From: DASSUW01 sp963806395
Lineage (GTDB): Bacteria > Actinomycetota > Thermoleophilia > Solirubrobacterales > Solirubrobacteraceae
DNA: 64,000 bases
NCBI GenBank assembly: GCA_963806395.1
Contig: CAWDYI010000008.1
Location: 124,001 to 188,000, forward strand
Direction: 5' to 3'
Part shown: piece by piece, positions 25,434-35,243 of the stretch
Layout: each line of letters opens with the position of its first letter
How positions within the stretch are numbered: the first letter of the stretch is position 1
The notes under the pieces: model-generated
Told to the model about the DNA's origin: nothing
What the model saw: the letters and a program-made list of their open reading frames with translations, nothing else
Databases searched by the model: none
Made by a program: the position numbers and the translations under genes

Positions 25434-27686
25434 GTGGGCACGACGTCTGACGCGCCACTCGCCGGCCTACGTGTGGTCGACATGGCCGACGAGAAGGGCG
25501 AGCTGTGCGGTCGCTTCCTCGCCGACCTCGGCGCCGACGTCATCCGCGTCGAGCCGCCGGGCGGGGCGCGCTCGCGCCTCCTGCCGCCGTTCCACGGCAC
25601 AACGAGCCTGTCGTTCGCGGTCCGGAACGCAAACAAGCGGGGCGTCACGCTCGACCTCGGCGCTCCGGCGGACCGCGAGCGCCTGCTAGTGCTGCTCGAG
25701 TCGGCCGACGTCTGGATCGAGACGACGCGACCCGGCACGCTGGGCGCGCTTGGGCTCGGCCCGGATGACGTGCTGGCGCGCAACCCGGAGCTCGTGGTCA
25801 CGTCGATCACCGACTTCGGCCAGACCGGCGCCTACCGCGACTGGGCCGGCAACGACGCGGTCCACGCGGCGATGAGCGGCATCCTGAGCCGGTCAGGGCT
25901 GGCCGGCCGCGACCCCCTGCCCGCGCCACGCGGGATGGCGTACGAGACGACGGCGATCCAGGCCGCGTGGGCGACGCTCGTCGCATACTGGAACCGCCTG
26001 GAGACGCGCCGCGGGGATCACGTCGACTTCTCGATCCTCGAGGCGGCGACGCAGACCATGGACCCGGCCCACGGCACCGCGTCGGTGAGCCGTGCCTCCG
26101 CCTTCCCATCGACCCGTGGGCGGCCGGAGGCCGGGCTCTACCCGATCTTCGCGTGCGCGGACGGATACGTGCGCGTCGTCGTCCTGGCTCCCCGCCAGTG
26201 GCGGGCGATGCGGGCGTGGCTCGGCGAGCCCGCGGCCTTCCAGGACGAGCGGTACGACGCGATCCCGGCGCGGCTCGAGGCCTCCGCCGAGCTCCACGAC
26301 CTCTATGCCGCGCTGTTCGCCGGCATGACGAAGGAAGCGATCGCGGCCGAGGGCCAGGCGCGCGGCGTGCCGGTCGCGCCGGTCCTCGAGGTCGCCGAGG
26401 TGGCCGCCACCCGCCACTTCCAGTCGCGCGGCGCGTTCGTCGACGCCGAGGTCGCACCGGGAGTGCACGGCCGGCTGCCGAGCGGGTTCTGCGAGATCGA
26501 CGGGGAGCGCATCGGCTTCCGCCACCGGGCGCCCGAGCCCGGCGAGCACAACGACGATCTCGCGCGGGCGCCAGGCGAGACGCCGGCGCGGCGGGCGGCG
26601 CGACCCGGGGAGCCGACCGCCGTGGCGAGCCGGCCGCTCGCCGGGCTGCGCGTCGTCGACTTCGGGATCATCGTGATCGGCAACGAGATCGGGCGCCTGC
26701 TCGCAGACCAGGGCGCCGACGTGATCAAGATCGAGAACCGCGCGTTCCCCGACGCGGCGCGCGTGGGGTACGGCGGGAAGCTGTCGCACAGCTTCGTCGC
26801 CGGCAGCCGCAACAAGCGCAGCCTCGGCGTGAATCTGCGCACGCCGGAGGGTGTCGCGCTCCTCAAGCGGCTCGTCGCCGGGGCCGACGTCGTGCTCGAG
26901 AACTTCAAGCCCGGGACGCTCGAGAAGCTCGGGCTGGGCTACGAGTCGTTGCGCGCCGTCAAGCCCGACATCGTGATGTTGAGCACCAACGCGCTGGGCT
27001 CGACCGGGCCGTGGAGCCGCTGGCTTGGCTACGGCCCGATCGTGCGCTGCGTCTCGGGGATCGCGAGCCTCTGGCGCTATCCGGAGGACGAGCTCGGGTT
27101 CGGCGAGCCGACCACGATCTACCCGGATCACTACGGCGCGCGCGTGTGCGCCACGACCGTGCTGGCGGCGCTCATCCGCAGGCGCCGGACGGCGTCCGGC
27201 GCCTACGTCGAAAGCGCGCAGGCCGAGCTGATCGTCAACCAGCTCGCCGACGTCTTCCTCGCCGCCTCGCTCGGCGCCGAGCTCGGCGCGCCGTCGAGCG
27301 TGTACCCGTGCGCCGGAGACGACGAGTGGTGCGTCATCACCGTCCACGACGACGAGCAGTGGCTGGCGCTGCGCCGCGTCCTCGGCGAACCGGCGTGGGC
27401 GTCCGCCGACAGCGCGCCTGACCGCGACCTTCTCGACCGCCACCTCGCAGAGTGGACGCGAACGCGGTCGTCGCGCGCGGTCATGGAAGCGCTGCAGGCG
27501 GCCGGCGTGCCGGCGGCGATGATGATGCGGCCGGACGACCACGATCAGGACCCGCACCTGGTGTCGCGCGGCGTCTGGCGCGAGATGCACCAGCCCGGCC
27601 TGGGCGTCGTGCGGATGGAGAACGGGCCGTTCCGCTCGCGCGAGCATCCCGCCGATCCGTGTCAGCCCCGCGCCGCAGCACGGTGA
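25434..27686 (+). CDS. Tandem CaiB/BaiF family III CoA-transferase, C-terminus frameshifted
   Basis: The protein has two fused family-III CoA-transferase domains: residues about 1-390, starting LAGLRVVDMADEKGELCGR, and about 400-750, starting LAGLRVVDFGIIVIGNEIGR. GTG 25434 is chosen for the GGAGG 4 nt upstream. The catalytic Asp position seems to be Glu in both halves (FSILEAA; VESAQAEL). The frame ends at 27686. From about 27660 another frame encodes QHGEHTREI, LGLSQQEIEALFAAGVL and a stop at 27805-27807 that overlaps the next ATG. This is the normal C-terminus of the family, so one extra base near 27658-27662 has displaced the last 45 or so residues. It is the first gene of the P450 operon. 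Confidence 0.83.
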   Translation: MGTTSDAPLAGLRVVDMADEKGELCGRFLADLGADVIRVEPPGGARSRLLPPFHGTTSLSFAVRNANKRGVTLDLGAPADRERLLVLLESADVWIETTRPGTLGALGLGPDDVLARNPELVVTSITDFGQTGAYRDWAGNDAVHAAMSGILSRSGLAGRDPLPAPRGMAYETTAIQAAWATLVAYWNRLETRRGDHVDFSILEAATQTMDPAHGTASVSRASAFPSTRGRPEAGLYPIFACADGYVRVVVLAPRQWRAMRAWLGEPAAFQDERYDAIPARLEASAELHDLYAALFAGMTKEAIAAEGQARGVPVAPVLEVAEVAATRHFQSRGAFVDAEVAPGVHGRLPSGFCEIDGERIGFRHRAPEPGEHNDDLARAPGETPARRAARPGEPTAVASRPLAGLRVVDFGIIVIGNEIGRLLADQGADVIKIENRAFPDAARVGYGGKLSHSFVAGSRNKRSLGVNLRTPEGVALLKRLVAGADVVLENFKPGTLEKLGLGYESLRAVKPDIVMLSTNALGSTGPWSRWLGYGPIVRCVSGIASLWRYPEDELGFGEPTTIYPDHYGARVCATTVLAALIRRRRTASGAYVESAQAELIVNQLADVFLAASLGAELGAPSSVYPCAGDDEWCVITVHDDEQWLALRRVLGEPAWASADSAPDRDLLDRHLAEWTRTRSSRAVMEALQAAGVPAAMMMRPDDHDQDPHLVSRGVWREMHQPGLGVVRMENGPFRSREHPADPCQPRAAAR

Positions 27687-27803
27687 GCACACGCGCGAGA
27701 TCTGCGCCTCGGTGCTCGGCCTGTCGCAGCAGGAGATCGAGGCACTGTTCGCCGCCGGCGTCCTCGAGGACCCACTGCTCACGTCGGCGGAAGCGCTGGC
27801 GGC

Positions 27804-28967
27804 ATGAAGGGACAGACGGCGATCGCCGGCCTCGGCATGACCGAGATGGGCAAGGTCTACGGTCGCACCGCCACGGACTTCGCCGCCGAGGCGCTCGCGC
27901 TCGCCCTCGACGACGCGGGGTTGGTCAAGGCCGACGTCGACGGCCTGCTGGTCAACGCCAATCACTCCGCCGAGATGACGCCGATGCTGCAGATGTCGCT
28001 CGGCCTCGAGGACCTGACGCTGGTCAATGCGATGAGCGCCTACGGCTCCAGCGCAGGGACGATGCTGCAGTACGCCGCGCACGCGATCACGGCGGGGCAG
28101 GCGAACGTCGTCGCCTGCCTGTACGCGGACGCACCGCTGTCGGCGGGCGGCTCGATCTCGCAGTCGGCGTACAACGGCCGCGGCATCGGGACCGGGACCG
28201 GCTTCGCGAGCCTCCGCTTCGCCTATGGCGACTACGGGCCGGCGAACACGAGCTACGCACTCGCGTGCCGCCGGCACATGCACCTGTACGGGACCACGCA
28301 CGACCAGCTCGGAACGATCGCCGTCGGCCAGCGCGCGTGGGCGCAGATGAACCCGCAGGCGCAGATGTATGGCAGGCCGATGACGCTCGACGACTACCAC
28401 GACTCGCGTTGGATCGTCGAGCCGCTGCACCTGCTCGACTGCTGCCTGGTCTCGAACGGCGCCGTCGCCGTGATCGTCACGTCGGCCCAGCACGCGCGCG
28501 ACCTGCCGCAGCCACCGGTGTACCTGCTCGGCTTCGGTCAGGCAGGGCCCGGCGACAACCAGCGCGCCGGCCGAGAGCCGGCCGTGCACACCGGCGCCAG
28601 GCGCTCGGGCGAGCTCGCGCTGCGCATGGCGGACGTCGCGCTCGAGGACATCGACGTGCTCGAGCTCTACGACTGCTACACGTACACCGTCCTCGTCACC
28701 CTCGAGGACTACGGCTTCTGCGAGAAGGGCGAAGGCGGCGCCTTCGTCGCGGACGGCAAGCTGGGCCCCGGCGGTTCGCTGCCGACGAACACGGGCGGCG
28801 GCCAGCTCTCGTCGTTCTACATGTGGGGCTTCACGCCGCTCTCCGAGGGCGTGATCCAGGCACGCGGCCACGGCGGCGAGCGCCAGGTGCGCAAGCACGA
28901 CGTCGTGCTCGTCAGCGGCAATGGCGGCACGCTCAACTGGCACTCGACGACGGTGTTGGGAGCGTGA
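27804..28967 (+). CDS. Thiolase-superfamily protein (Ltp2/SCP-x-like), pair 2
   Basis: This is a 387-residue thiolase-fold protein. The nucleophile position reads NAMSAYGSSAG, with Tyr80 where thiolases have Cys, and the GHPxGA loop is missing (GGGQLSSFYMWGFTPLSEG instead). It cannot be a classical thiolase. With its overlapping DUF35 partner it resembles the Ltp2-ChsH2 retro-aldolase arrangement of steroid side-chain degradation; that role is inferred. Its ATG overlaps the original (pre-frameshift) CoA-transferase stop, and its TGA overlaps the DUF35 start. Confidence 0.82.
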   Translation: MKGQTAIAGLGMTEMGKVYGRTATDFAAEALALALDDAGLVKADVDGLLVNANHSAEMTPMLQMSLGLEDLTLVNAMSAYGSSAGTMLQYAAHAITAGQANVVACLYADAPLSAGGSISQSAYNGRGIGTGTGFASLRFAYGDYGPANTSYALACRRHMHLYGTTHDQLGTIAVGQRAWAQMNPQAQMYGRPMTLDDYHDSRWIVEPLHLLDCCLVSNGAVAVIVTSAQHARDLPQPPVYLLGFGQAGPGDNQRAGREPAVHTGARRSGELALRMADVALEDIDVLELYDCYTYTVLVTLEDYGFCEKGEGGAFVADGKLGPGGSLPTNTGGGQLSSFYMWGFTPLSEGVIQARGHGGERQVRKHDVVLVSGNGGTLNWHSTTVLGA

Positions 28968-29410
28968 TGGCCGGGCTAGTCGAGACGTCGTCGAAGCCCG
29001 TTCCGATCCCGGACGAGGAGAGCCGGCCGTTCTTCGACGGCGCGCGGCAGGGCGTGCTGCTGCTGCGCCGCTGTCGCGACTGCGGCACCTTCATGTCGCC
29101 GACGGGGGGGATCGGCACGCCGCTGCGGCCTCGCTGCGTGAGCTGCTTCTCCGCCGACCTCGAGTGGGCGCCCGCCACGGGTCGGGGCATGCTCTACAGC
29201 TTCGCGCTCATGCACCAGCTGTACGACCCGGCCTTTGCGGAGGAGGTGCCGTACAACATCGCGGTCGTCGAGCTCGACGAGGGCGTGCGCATGACGACAA
29301 ACGTCGTCGGATGCGCGAACGAGGAGTTGTGGATCGGGATGCCGCTCGAGATCACCTTCGAGCAGCTCTCCGAGGAAATCGCCATCCCCAAGTTCAGGAG
29401 GTCGACGTGA
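28967..29410 (+). CDS. DUF35 zinc-ribbon/OB-fold protein, pair 2
   Basis: This 147-residue protein has zinc-ribbon cysteines Cys36, Cys39, Cys57 and Cys60 (CRDC, CVSC) and an OB-fold half with YNIAVVELDEGVRMTTNVVG. It is the partner of the preceding thiolase-fold protein (TGATG overlap). It ends at the GTGA overlap with the P450 start, where a strong AGGAGG ribosome site serves the P450. Confidence 0.86.
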   Translation: MAGLVETSSKPVPIPDEESRPFFDGARQGVLLLRRCRDCGTFMSPTGGIGTPLRPRCVSCFSADLEWAPATGRGMLYSFALMHQLYDPAFAEEVPYNIAVVELDEGVRMTTNVVGCANEELWIGMPLEITFEQLSEEIAIPKFRRST

Positions 29411-30648
29411 CCGACATGGCAACCAGTCCCGAGGTGGTCGAGCGCGACCTGGGCGGCTGCCCGGTCATGCATCGCGACTTCGCCCCCGAGCAGACGGCCG
29501 GCTGCCACTGGGAGCTCGGCGACGAGATGCGCGAGTCGAGCCCGGTGTACTTCAATACCTTCGCGCAGGGCTACTGGGTGTTCACGCGGCACGACGCGGT
29601 GCGCGACATCTACAAGACGCCCGAGCTGTTCTCCAGCGAGTCGATCACGCCCTGGCAGCCGGATCCGATCTACCGCTTCGTGCCGACACAGATCGACGCG
29701 CCCGACCACATCAAGTACCGCCGGATCGTCAACCCGTGGTTCTCGCCGCGCGCGATGGAGGCGGCCGAGCCGGCCATGCGCGCCCTCTGCCGGCAGCTCG
29801 TCGAGGACGTCTCGGCGCGCGGCGAGTGCGACTTCGTCACCGAGTTCGGCCTGCGCTTCCCCACCGAGGCGTTCCTGAGCGTGGCCGGCATGAACATCGC
29901 GGACGCCGACCGCTTCGTGACGTGGGTCGAGGACTTCTTCAGCGGCTTCAGCGGCGACCCCGCCGGCCTCGAGGCGATGACGAACGCGCTCGCCGGGATC
30001 CGCGAGTACTGGGTCGCAGCGCTCGACGAGCGGCGCGGGGAGCCGGCGCCGCGCGAGGGCGACCTCGCCTCGCATCTGCTGCATTCCACGTTCGACGACC
30101 GCCCGCTGACCGACGACGAGCTGCTCGACATGCTCACCGTCCTGGTGCTGGCGGGCCTCGACACGACGCGGGCGACGCTCGGCTACATCTTCTGGCACCT
30201 GGCGATGCATCCCGAGCAGCGGCAGCGGCTCATCGACGAGCCGGAGCTGATCCCGTCGGCGGTCGAGGAGGCCCTGCGCTTCTATCCGATCGTGTTCGGC
30301 GACGGACGCAAGGTGACGCGCGACGCCGAGTTCCACGGCGTGCAGCTCAAGAAGGGGGACATGGTCTACGCGCTCGTCGCGGGAGCGAACCGCGATCCGC
30401 GCGCGTACGAGCGCGCGGACGAGTTCGTGCTCGACCGTGAGCGCAACAACCACATGGGCTTCGCCAACGGCCCGCACCGCTGCCTGGGGATGCACCTGGC
30501 GCGGCGCGAGCTGCAGATCGCGGTCCAGGAGTGGCTGCGGGTGATCCCGGACTTCCGCATCGCCACCGGCGAGGAGCTGCTGGAGCGCGGCGGCGGGGCG
30601 ATGATGACGCTGACGCGGCTGCCGCTGGTCTGGGAGACGCCCTCGTGA
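29407..30648 (+). CDS. Cytochrome P450
   Basis: This is a soluble bacterial class I P450 of 413 residues. The I-helix oxygen-activation motif is AGLDTT (249-254), ExxR is Glu288-Arg291, and the heme-ligand loop is FANGPHRCLG with Cys359. The GTG start at 29407 is 5 nt after AGGAGG. It catalyses monooxygenation of a hydrophobic substrate. The next two genes encode its probable electron donors. It lies in the CoA-transferase/thiolase operon, so it may hydroxylate the compound or a side chain before CoA-dependent shortening. Confidence 0.93.
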   Translation: MTDMATSPEVVERDLGGCPVMHRDFAPEQTAGCHWELGDEMRESSPVYFNTFAQGYWVFTRHDAVRDIYKTPELFSSESITPWQPDPIYRFVPTQIDAPDHIKYRRIVNPWFSPRAMEAAEPAMRALCRQLVEDVSARGECDFVTEFGLRFPTEAFLSVAGMNIADADRFVTWVEDFFSGFSGDPAGLEAMTNALAGIREYWVAALDERRGEPAPREGDLASHLLHSTFDDRPLTDDELLDMLTVLVLAGLDTTRATLGYIFWHLAMHPEQRQRLIDEPELIPSAVEEALRFYPIVFGDGRKVTRDAEFHGVQLKKGDMVYALVAGANRDPRAYERADEFVLDRERNNHMGFANGPHRCLGMHLARRELQIAVQEWLRVIPDFRIATGEELLERGGGAMMTLTRLPLVWETPS

Positions 30649-30842
30649 AGCTCGCGGTCGATGGGAAGAGCTGCATGGGGCACGGCCGCTGCTACCTGCT
30701 GGCGCCCGACCTCCTCACGGACGACGACGAGGGCTTCGTCACGATCCGCGACCAGACGATCGACGTGCCGGCCGACCAGGTGGAGGCCGCCGAGGAGGCG
30801 GCGGGCACGTGCCCCGAGCAGGCGATCACGCTGATCCGATGA
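30645..30842 (+). CDS. P450-associated 3Fe-4S-type ferredoxin
   Basis: This is a 65-residue ferredoxin with GTG start at 30645 (GTGA overlap with the P450). The cluster motif reads CMGHGRC (Cys10, His13, Cys16) and the third Cys is Cys56 in GTCPEQA. The usual second Cys of the CxxCxxC box is His, a variant known in actinobacterial P450 ferredoxins. It carries electrons from the following reductase to the P450. Confidence 0.9.
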   Translation: MKLAVDGKSCMGHGRCYLLAPDLLTDDDEGFVTIRDQTIDVPADQVEAAEEAAGTCPEQAITLIR

Positions 30843-32199
30843 CCGCTCGAGCCGCCGTCGTGGGGGCCGGCCCGTCCGGGTTCTACGCGACCGAGCACCT
30901 GCTCCGGCAGGGGGTCGCGGTCGACCTGTTCGACGCGCTGCCGACGCCCTACGGGCTCGTGCGCGCCGGCGTCGCGCCCGACCACCCGAAGATCAAGTCG
31001 GTCACGCGCATCTACGAGAAGACCGCGGAGCACGCGGACTTCCGCTTCTTCGGCGGCGTCGAGCTCGGCGCCGACGTCACGCGCGAGGAGCTGCTGGAGC
31101 GCTACCACGCGGTCGTCTACGCGGTGGGAACGCCGACCGACAACCGGCTGGGGATCCCCGGCGACGACCGTCCGGGGTCGGTCGCCGCGACCGAGTTCGT
31201 CGCCTGGTACAACGGCCACCCGGCGCACGCGGACGAGGCGTTCGACCTGTCATGCGAGCGCGCCGTCGTGATCGGCAACGGGAACGTCGCGATCGACGTC
31301 GCCCGGATGTTGGTGCTCGATCCTGACGAGCTCGCGGGGACCGACACCGCCGATCATGCGATCACGGCGTTCGCCGCCGCCTCGGTGACCGACGTCGTCA
31401 TCCTCGGCCGCCGCGGGCCCGCCCAGGCGGCGTTCACGAACCCGGAGCTTCGCGAGCTCGGCGAGCTGGCGCGCGCCGATGTCGTCCTCGACGCCGCCGA
31501 GCTCGAGCTCGATTCGGCCAGCGCCGCGTGGCTCGAGTCCGCCGACGCGTCACCCACCGCTCGCCGGAACGTCGCCATGCTGCGCGAGTTCGCGGCCCGC
31601 GGACCGGCCGGGAGGTCGCACCGCGTCGAGCTGCGCTTCTGCCGCTCGCCGGTCGAAGTCCTCGGCGACGGGGACGGGCCCGTGACCGGCCTGCGCGTGG
31701 TCCGCAACCGGCTCGAGCCGGATCCGCGCGGTGGCGTCCGGGCGGTGGCCACCGGCGAGCAGGAGGTCATCCCGTGCGGGCTCGTGGTCCGCTCGATCGG
31801 CTATCGCGGCCGTCCGCTGCCCGGCATCCCGTTCGACGAGCGCCGCGGCGTGATCCGGAACCAGGGCGGCCGCGTGTGCGAGGAGGACAGCACGCCTCGG
31901 CCCGGCGAGTACGCCGTCGGCTGGATCAAGCGCGGGCCGTCGGGGGTCATCGGCACCAACAAGAAGTGCGCCGCCGACACGGTCGCGGCGCTGCTCGACG
32001 ACCTGGCGGGCGGCCGGCTGGCGGACCCGGCGGCGGGGGGCACCGACACGATCGAGGCGTGGCTGCGGACGCGTGTGCCCGCGCTGGTCACATGGCGCGG
32101 CTGGGAGGCGATCGACGAGCACGAGCGGGGCCTCGGCGCCCCGGCGGGCCGGCCGCGGGTCAAGCTGGTCCGGGTTCCCGAGATGCTGGCCGTGGCCGG

Positions 32200-32224
<25 letters not shown>
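30839..32224 (+). CDS. Ferredoxin/adrenodoxin-type NADP+ reductase (FprA-like)
   Basis: This 461-residue flavoprotein has the FAD fold AAVVGAGPSGFYATEHLL at the N-terminus and PYGLVRAGVAPDHPKIK, diagnostic of adrenodoxin-reductase-like FprA. An NADP fold near residue 140 contains VIGNGNVAIDVARML, and the C-terminus has GWIKRGPSGVIGTNKKCA. It passes electrons from NADPH to the ferredoxin. ATGA overlap with the ferredoxin completes a compact P450 redox chain. Its 3' end overlaps the convergent mutase gene by 25 bp. Confidence 0.92.
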
Positions 32225-33854
<1,630 letters not shown>

Positions 33855-33867
33855 CGGCTAAGAATAC

Positions 33868-34416
33868 ATGTGGCCCGCCGGATGCGCGCATGTCATGCTG
33901 AACGCTGCGTTGACGCACGATGACGTCATAGTCACGCTTGGCCGCCTGGTGCAGGCGTGCCACGAGGCTGCCGCGTCCGGGGAGGATCTCGCCAGGCGGT
34001 ACGTGGCCATGCGAGCCGAGGCCATGACGCTCAACGAGCAGCACGGCTGGGCGACGTCCGAAGAGTTCGCCGCCCAGACTCCCAGCCTCGAGTCGTTGCT
34101 CGAGACCGAGTCGCTGGATCGAGCGTTCGGCGAGACCGCCGGTCCAGCGCTCCCCGTCGGACGCGGCACAGCGGCACGTCTGGGCGAGGCGCTGACCGAG
34201 CTCGCAGCCTGGGCGACCGGGGTTCGCCTGGCATACGAGACGCTGCGAGAGATGGAGCTCCGGGTAGCGGTCAGGGACCGCGTCAGAACGCTTCGCCGGG
34301 GCGCTGGAAGACGATCTCGGGGATCACGCAGTTCGGCGACAGCCGGAGTACGAATCGCAGAGCCTCCGCGACATCGCTCGTTCGCAGCATCTCCTCGGCC
34401 GGGATCGACGCCTTGA
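33868..34416 (+). CDS. Hypothetical protein, helical
   Basis: This open frame of up to 182 residues has clear coding-like composition in its first 135 or so residues, for example LGRLVQACHEAAASGEDLAR and RYVAMRAEAMTLNEQHGW. I recognise no family. The pattern is mostly amphipathic helix with no signal or membrane segment. The start may be ATG 33868 (leaderless) or ATG 33895; neither has a ribosome site. The last 45 or so residues are Arg/Ser-rich and lie antisense to the SDR gene, so the true end may be aberrant. It is divergent from the mutase-like gene. Confidence 0.5.
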   Translation: MWPAGCAHVMLNAALTHDDVIVTLGRLVQACHEAAASGEDLARRYVAMRAEAMTLNEQHGWATSEEFAAQTPSLESLLETESLDRAFGETAGPALPVGRGTAARLGEALTELAAWATGVRLAYETLREMELRVAVRDRVRTLRRGAGRRSRGSRSSATAGVRIAEPPRHRSFAASPRPGSTP

Positions 34417-35005
34417 CGAACTCGCTCATGTCGGTGTCGACGAATCCGGGGCAGAACGCGACCGACTTCACGCCCGCCGCGTTGAGCTCCTTGTTCATCG
34501 CAGTCGTGTAGGCGACGACGGCGGCCTTGGTGGCCGAATAGACCGACAGCCAGGGCTGCGGCGCCTTGCCGGCCATCGAGGCCATGTTGACCACCAGCGC
34601 GTTCCGATGCTCGGCTCCAGCGGCCCGCAGCAGCTCCGCGCACTCGCGGTAGAAGAGCACGATCGCGCGGATGTTGACGTCGAGCTGCATGTCGACGAAC
34701 TTGGTCTGGTGCTCGTCGACGGCGGCGCCGATCCCCACACCGGCGTTGTTGACGAGGAGGTCCAACCGGCCGAAGGTCTCGCGGTGGCGGGCCACGACGG
34801 CCTGCACCGCGTCCTCGTCCGCGAGGTTCGCCGCGACGTGCTCGACTTCCGCACCTCGAGCGCGCAGGGCGTTTGCCGCTTGCTCGAGCGTGTCCGGCTT
34901 GCGCGCGGTCACGGTGACCCCCCAGCCCTCCTCCACCAGGACCTCGGCGAGCGCAAGCCCGATGCCTCGCGAGGCTCCCGTGACGATCGCGGCGCGCTCT
35001 GCCAT
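34283..35005 (-). CDS. Short-chain dehydrogenase/reductase (SDR)
   Basis: This is a 240-residue classical SDR with VTGASRGIGLALAEVL at the N-terminus, NNAG, a Ser in VVNMASMAG, and YSATK for the catalytic Tyr/Lys. It is an NAD(P)-dependent oxidoreductase. The ATG at 35005 is in a normal SDR position. It is divergent from the GMC operon, whose promoter and operator lie in the shared 106-bp gap. It overlaps the hypothetical gene at 33868 tail to tail by 134 bp. Confidence 0.86.
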   Translation of the reverse strand: MAERAAIVTGASRGIGLALAEVLVEEGWGVTVTARKPDTLEQAANALRARGAEVEHVAANLADEDAVQAVVARHRETFGRLDLLVNNAGVGIGAAVDEHQTKFVDMQLDVNIRAIVLFYRECAELLRAAGAEHRNALVVNMASMAGKAPQPWLSVYSATKAAVVAYTTAMNKELNAAGVKSVAFCPGFVDTDMSEFVKASIPAEEMLRTSDVAEALRFVLRLSPNCVIPEIVFQRPGEAF

Positions 35006-35044
35006 TCGGCCGCGAACATTGCCAGACCTCGGAGCTCGGCGCCC

Positions 35045-35091
35045 TTGACACGGGACAGAAGCCCGAATATGATCTGAATTCAGTTCAGTTC
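35045..35091 (+). promoter_or_regulatory. Near-consensus sigma70 promoter with operator, GMC operon
   Basis: TTGACA (35045-35050), a 17-bp spacer and TATGAT (35068-35073) make the best promoter in the window. The operator TGAATTCAGTTCAGTTC (35075-35091) starts 1 bp after the -10 and covers the start site. It is identical over 17 bases to the one at 2932-2948. Strong expression when derepressed is inferred. Confidence 0.75.
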
Positions 35092-35111
35092 ATCGGCACC
35101 GAGGAGCTCGA

Positions 35112-35243
35112 ATGACCAGCAAGCGCACCATCGTCACAAGTCGCCGGACTCGTCCGATCGGGGAGCACGCGTACGTGCTCCCGGTGGTGCGCGAGATTCC
35201 GCCCGATCCTCCGGACCCCATCGGTGTGCAGTCGCTCTGGTGA
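35112..35243 (+). CDS. 43-residue leader microprotein of the GMC oxidoreductase operon
   Basis: A short frame starts at ATG 35112 after GAGGAG and ends with a TGA that overlaps the GTG of the GMC gene (GTGA). It is the first frame after a strong regulated promoter. The sequence is basic at the N-terminus (TSKRTIVTSRRTRP) and Pro/Asp-rich at the end (REIPPDPPDP). I recognise no family. It could be a coupling leader peptide or a small partner of the flavoenzyme. Confidence 0.55.
   Translation: MTSKRTIVTSRRTRPIGEHAYVLPVVREIPPDPPDPIGVQSLW

Noticed and set aside
25893..28943. A 1016-residue open frame on the minus strand
   Set aside because: It is the antisense shadow of the CoA-transferase and thiolase-like genes, Arg/Asp/His-rich with no domain; a usual artefact of high-GC coding.
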